A stretch of DNA of 53,901 bases, taken from the NCBI GenBank assembly GCA_947445215.1, contig CANFDA010000002.1:1-53901 (forward strand), read 5' to 3'. Of this stretch, positions 50,280 through 53,901 are shown piece after piece. The first letter of the stretch is position 1. Every line of letters starts with the position of its first letter. The notes under the pieces were generated by a model. That model searched no databases. It saw nothing but the letters and a program-made list of their open reading frames with translations, and was not told the origin of the DNA. Origin of the DNA: Alphaproteobacteria bacterium. Lineage in GTDB: Bacteria > Pseudomonadota > Alphaproteobacteria > Micropepsales > Micropepsaceae. A program made the translations under genes and the position numbers.

Positions 50280-50673
50280 GGAAGGCCTTGAATTCGAGGG
50301 CGTTGCCCGAAGGATCGAGGAAGAAGAAGGTCGCCTGCTCGCCGGGCAGGCCGTCGAAACGGATGCTGGGTTCAATGATGAATTGGGTGTTCGCTACGGA
50401 AAGTTTTGACGCGAGTTCCTTCCACGCTGCCATTGTGAGTATTGCGCCGAAGTGGCGCACGGGAACTGCGTCACCGTCAACCTGATTATGTTCTTTGTGA
50501 CCGGCCTCGTTCGGGCTTAAATGCGCAACGATCTGATGGCCGAAGAAGTCGAAGTCCACCCACTCATCGCTCGAACGTCCCTCAGGACAGCCGAGCAGGT
50601 CGCCATAAAAGGCGCGGGCTTCGGCAAGATCGCGTACCGGGAACGCAAGATGAAAGCGCGGACGTGTCGACAT
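50251..50673 (-). CDS. VOC family (glyoxalase/dioxygenase-like) protein
   Basis: FHLAFPVRDLAEARAFYGDLLGCPEGRSSDEWVDFDFFGHQIVAHL...TFFFLDPSGNALEFKAFHD. Confidence 0.92.
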   Translation of the reverse strand: MSTRPRFHLAFPVRDLAEARAFYGDLLGCPEGRSSDEWVDFDFFGHQIVAHLSPNEAGHKEHNQVDGDAVPVRHFGAILTMAAWKELASKLSVANTQFIIEPSIRFDGLPGEQATFFFLDPSGNALEFKAFHDDNAVFAR

Positions 50674-51470
50674 TGATTTCCCTGTTCCGCCGCAAGCCTA
50701 AGGCGTGCGCCGTCAAAAAGCGACCCACTTCAAATCGCAACGGTGAAAGCGTCGCGCTTGCGATCGACGGCGAAGCAGTTTCGGTGAAATTGCGGCTGAA
50801 TCCCAGGGCGCGGCGGGTGATCGTCAAGGTGCATCCCTCCACCGGCGAGGTGACGGTGGTGGCCCCGACGGAGCGTGGCCTGAGCCATGCGCTGGATTTC
50901 GCGCGCGGCCAAAAGGCATGGATCGCGCGGCAGCGCGCCCGGGTGCTGTTGCCGGTAGTGCTGGCGCCGGGTATGCGCCTGCCGTTTCGGGGTGTTTCTC
51001 ACGACGTCCGCCATGGCGGCGGTAGCGGCCCTGCGCCGGTGGTGCGCGACGCCACGGCGCAGGTTCTGTGGGTGCATGGCCGAGCCGAACATGCGCAGCG
51101 CCGCCTGGCCGATTTTCTCAAGCGCGAGGTGCGGCTTCTGATCGAGGCGCAGGTAATGGAGTATGCCGCGCAGATCGGCGTGTCACCCGCGCGCATCGCG
51201 CTGCGCGACACCGCCAGCCGCTGGGGCTCCTGCTCTGCGGCGCGGGTGTTTTCCTTTTCCTGGCGGCTGATCTTCGCGCCGGATTTCGTGCGTGATTATG
51301 TCGTGGCGCATGAAGTGGCGCATCTGAAGGAGATGAATCACGGCCCGCGCTTCTGGAAGCTGGTAGAAAAGCTGCACCCGCGATTCAAGGAAGCGCAAAA
51401 ATGGTTGCGCGTGCATGGGCGGTCGCTTCAGAGATATGCGCCCAAGAGCAGCGCGCCCGCGAAGTTGTAG
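50664..51470 (+). CDS. YgjP-like (SprT/DUF45) metallopeptidase
   Basis: VRDTASRWGSCS-type motif LRDTASRWGSCSAARVFSFSWRLIFAPDFVRDYVVAHEVAHLKEMNHGPRFW; start uncertain. Confidence 0.9.
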   Translation: MSTLISLFRRKPKACAVKKRPTSNRNGESVALAIDGEAVSVKLRLNPRARRVIVKVHPSTGEVTVVAPTERGLSHALDFARGQKAWIARQRARVLLPVVLAPGMRLPFRGVSHDVRHGGGSGPAPVVRDATAQVLWVHGRAEHAQRRLADFLKREVRLLIEAQVMEYAAQIGVSPARIALRDTASRWGSCSAARVFSFSWRLIFAPDFVRDYVVAHEVAHLKEMNHGPRFWKLVEKLHPRFKEAQKWLRVHGRSLQRYAPKSSAPAKL

Positions 51471-51503
51471 ACTTCGCGTCAGCGCGTGCGACCTTAAAAT
51501 AAG

Positions 51504-53540
51504 TTAACCGCCGAACAGACTGTTCAAGATCGAATCGATGGTGCCCGCCTTGGCCGGCGGCTCCACGGGGGCCGATACCGCCATCGCCGCGGGCGCTTGC
51601 GGCGTTTCCGCCATCGCGTCTATCGGCGGCAGGTTGGTGGTCAGCGCCATGCCCGACAGCGGCCGCTCCGGCAAGCCTTGCTCCGCACCGCTCATGAAAT
51701 CTTGGAAGATGCGGGCGGGAAGGCCGCCGCCGGTGGCTTTCTTCATGGGCGTGAAATCGTCATTGCCGGTCCAGACGCCGCAGACCAGATCGGCGGTAAA
51801 GCCGATGAACCAGGCATCGCGGTAATCCTGCGTCGTGCCGGTCTTGCCCGCGGCATCGCGGTTAGGCAGCCTTGCCGCCTTACCGGTGCCGGTCAGCACG
51901 GTTTCCGCCATCAGCCGCGTCATGGCGGCGTTGTGCTCCGGGCTCATCGCGGTCTTTTTCTCGCCCGGCTTGCGCTCGTAAAGCGTCTTGCCGGAGACAG
52001 TACGGATCTTCAGCACCGCGAAGGGCGCGGCGGTCTCGCCGCCATTGGCGAAGGCGGCATAGGCGGCGGTCAGTTCAAGAGGCGTCACTACCGATGCCCC
52101 CAGCGCTAGCGACGCCACCGCGTCCAGCTGCGATGTGATGCCCAGGCGCTGCGCCGTCGCCGCCACGGTGCGCGGGCCGACTTCCTGGGTGAGCTGCGCC
52201 GCCACCGAGTTGGAGGAAGCGGCGAAGGCCCGCAGCAACGGCATTTCGCCTTCATAGCGGTTTTCGTAATTGCCGGGCGTCCATTTGCCGAACGTCACCG
52301 GTTCGTCCCGCACCATATCCTGCAACGTGTGGCCATGTTCCAGCGCCGCCAGATAGACGAAGGGCTTGAAGGCGCTGCCAGGCTGACGCACCGCGTCGGT
52401 GGCGCGGTTGAAGCTGGACAGGCCATAGGAGCGACCGCCCACCATGGCGCGAATGGCGCCATCCGGCGTCATCGCCACCAGCGCAGCCTGCGCGACGTTG
52501 AGCTTGATACCGTCGGCTGCCAGGCCTTGCAGCACGGCGGCTTCCGCCAGGCTCTGGGTCTGAAGATTGAAACTGGTTTCGACCACGATGGCTTCGGTGC
52601 CCGGCCCGATCAGGCCATGGAGCTGCGCCACCACCCAATCCGCGAAATAGCCGGAACTGGGCGTGCCGGTGACGCGCACGATACGCGGGCGGGTCTGCGC
52701 TGCCGCCAGTCGCGTTTCGAGATCCAGATAGCCCGCTTCCTCCATCGCCTTCAGCACTACCAGCGCGCGTTCATGCGCGGCGTCGGCATCGGCTAGGGGA
52801 TTGTAGCGCGCGGGCGCCTTGACGCTGCCCGCCAGGATCGCCGCCTCGGTCAGGCCAAGCTCGGAGGCATGCTTGCCGAAGAATTTCTCCGATGCCGCTT
52901 CCAGGCCATACACGCCGGCGCCGAAATAGACCTTGTTGAGATACAGGCCCAGGATCTGGTCCTTGGTGTAGCGGGTCTCCAGATAGACGGCGAGCGCCGC
53001 TTCCTTAAGTTTTCGCTCATAGGTGCGGCCGGGCGTGAGGAAGAGGTTCTTGGCCAGCTGCTGCGTCAGTGTCGAACCGCCCTGCACCACGCGGCCCGTC
53101 GCCATGTTGCGGATGGCGGCGCGCGAAAGGCCGAAGGGATCGATGCCGAAATGGCTGCGGAAGCGGCGATCCTCGATGGCGATGAAGGCGTTCACGACAT
53201 AGTCGGGCAGATCGGAAACCGCCACGGTCTCGCCCTGCGTCAGGCCGCGCCGCGCGATCAGGCGGCCATGATCGTCCAGCAGGGTAACGTCCTGCGACGC
53301 GGCGGGCGTCATCAGGTTGCGCACATCGGGCAGTCCGGAAATGAAATGCGAGAAGATCACCACGCCGAAGATCAGGCCCCAGATCGCGAACATGATGATG
53401 ACATAGGGCCAGCTGCGCTTGCGGCGGGTCAGCGGCTTTGGCGATGGCGCGTCGTTATCAAAAGACGCGGGCGCGCGGCCACGGCCCGGAGGTTTGCCCG
53501 GCGGCTTTCCAGAAGATTTTTTGGGTGGCGGCTTCCCCAT
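51504..53540 (-). CDS. Penicillin-binding protein 1A (class A bPBP)
   Basis: Transglycosylase [66 protein letters not shown]; transpeptidase [29 protein letters not shown]. Confidence 0.96.
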   Translation of the reverse strand: MGKPPPKKSSGKPPGKPPGRGRAPASFDNDAPSPKPLTRRKRSWPYVIIMFAIWGLIFGVVIFSHFISGLPDVRNLMTPAASQDVTLLDDHGRLIARRGLTQGETVAVSDLPDYVVNAFIAIEDRRFRSHFGIDPFGLSRAAIRNMATGRVVQGGSTLTQQLAKNLFLTPGRTYERKLKEAALAVYLETRYTKDQILGLYLNKVYFGAGVYGLEAASEKFFGKHASELGLTEAAILAGSVKAPARYNPLADADAAHERALVVLKAMEEAGYLDLETRLAAAQTRPRIVRVTGTPSSGYFADWVVAQLHGLIGPGTEAIVVETSFNLQTQSLAEAAVLQGLAADGIKLNVAQAALVAMTPDGAIRAMVGGRSYGLSSFNRATDAVRQPGSAFKPFVYLAALEHGHTLQDMVRDEPVTFGKWTPGNYENRYEGEMPLLRAFAASSNSVAAQLTQEVGPRTVAATAQRLGITSQLDAVASLALGASVVTPLELTAAYAAFANGGETAAPFAVLKIRTVSGKTLYERKPGEKKTAMSPEHNAAMTRLMAETVLTGTGKAARLPNRDAAGKTGTTQDYRDAWFIGFTADLVCGVWTGNDDFTPMKKATGGGLPARIFQDFMSGAEQGLPERPLSGMALTTNLPPIDAMAETPQAPAAMAVSAPVEPPAKAGTIDSILNSLFGG

Positions 53541-53593
53541 AGCCGCACTTTGACTGCGCAGTAGTTAACGGCTGTTAAACATTAACCTTTGCT

Positions 53594-53728
53594 CGAGCCC
53601 GGCATTCCGCCGGGCGACTTTCCGGCAGACATCCCAGCTTCCTTCCCCCGCGAACGGAGTGACGAGCGGGGGAAGGTGTCGCAACGAGGTGTCGCTGGAG
53701 GCGACCCGAGTTGTGACGGATGGGGTAA
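53594..53728 (+). repeat. Dispersed repeat family 2, copy B
   Basis: GAGCCCGGCATTCCGCCGGGCGAC...CTTCCTTCCCCCGCGAACGGAGTGACGAGCGGGGGAAGGTGTCGCAACGAGGTGTCGC...GACGGATGGGGTAAAA. Confidence 0.8.
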
Positions 53729-53901
53729 AACTAGGCGAAAAGCCTGTAGCCGCCTTCTTCCGTGAGAAGAATTCTGGCCTCGCCCGCGTCTTTTTCGATC
53801 TTCTTGCGCAGGCGGTAGATGTGGGTTTCCAGCGTCTGGGTAGCGACCTGGGGACCATAGCCCCAGACCTCGCTCAACAGGGTCTGGCGCGGCACGATCC
53901 C
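53729..53901 (-). CDS. 3' end of OmpR/PhoB-family DNA-binding response regulator (truncated by window edge)
   Basis: [53 protein letters not shown]. Confidence 0.88.

Overview
This 53.9 kb, high-GC window looks like an alphaproteobacterial chromosome segment, judged from gene content and order; no database search was run. It is mostly dense housekeeping operons: maf-aroE-coaE-dnaQ | secB | tim44-like-mltA-smr-yjbQ; nth/dapB/grpE/hrcA | rph-rdgB-hemW; lpoA-like | rsmI-yraN-gshB; pstC-pstA-pstB; fdx/FNR; rsmB/htpX; nifU-like-tsaB::rimI-fur-plsC-miaB-phoH-ybeY-corC-lnt-XRE; hisE; gluQ; coq7/dsbB; PBP1A. I found no CRISPR array, phage, transposase, rRNA or clear tRNA. The unusual signal lies between and at the edges of these genes. 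(1) At least three dispersed repeat families are present. One supplies the C-terminal codons of Nth and apparently also of YbeY (shared 'GRATK' tail), and Nth has a repeat of another family at its 5' end. (2) Several accessory genes are interrupted while neighbouring core genes are intact: a PAS/hybrid histidine kinase, an orphan ModA, a small membrane protein with three in-frame stops, a permuted-papain-like protein with a single amber codon, and a frameshifted hypothetical gene next to an N-truncated UrcA-like remnant. (3) Other points are a TsaB-RimI fusion, a repeat-like in-frame insertion in Maf, and tandem secreted cupins with shared GRGN tails and one degenerate cupin domain. I do not see convincing evidence for a complete new defence or biosynthetic system.
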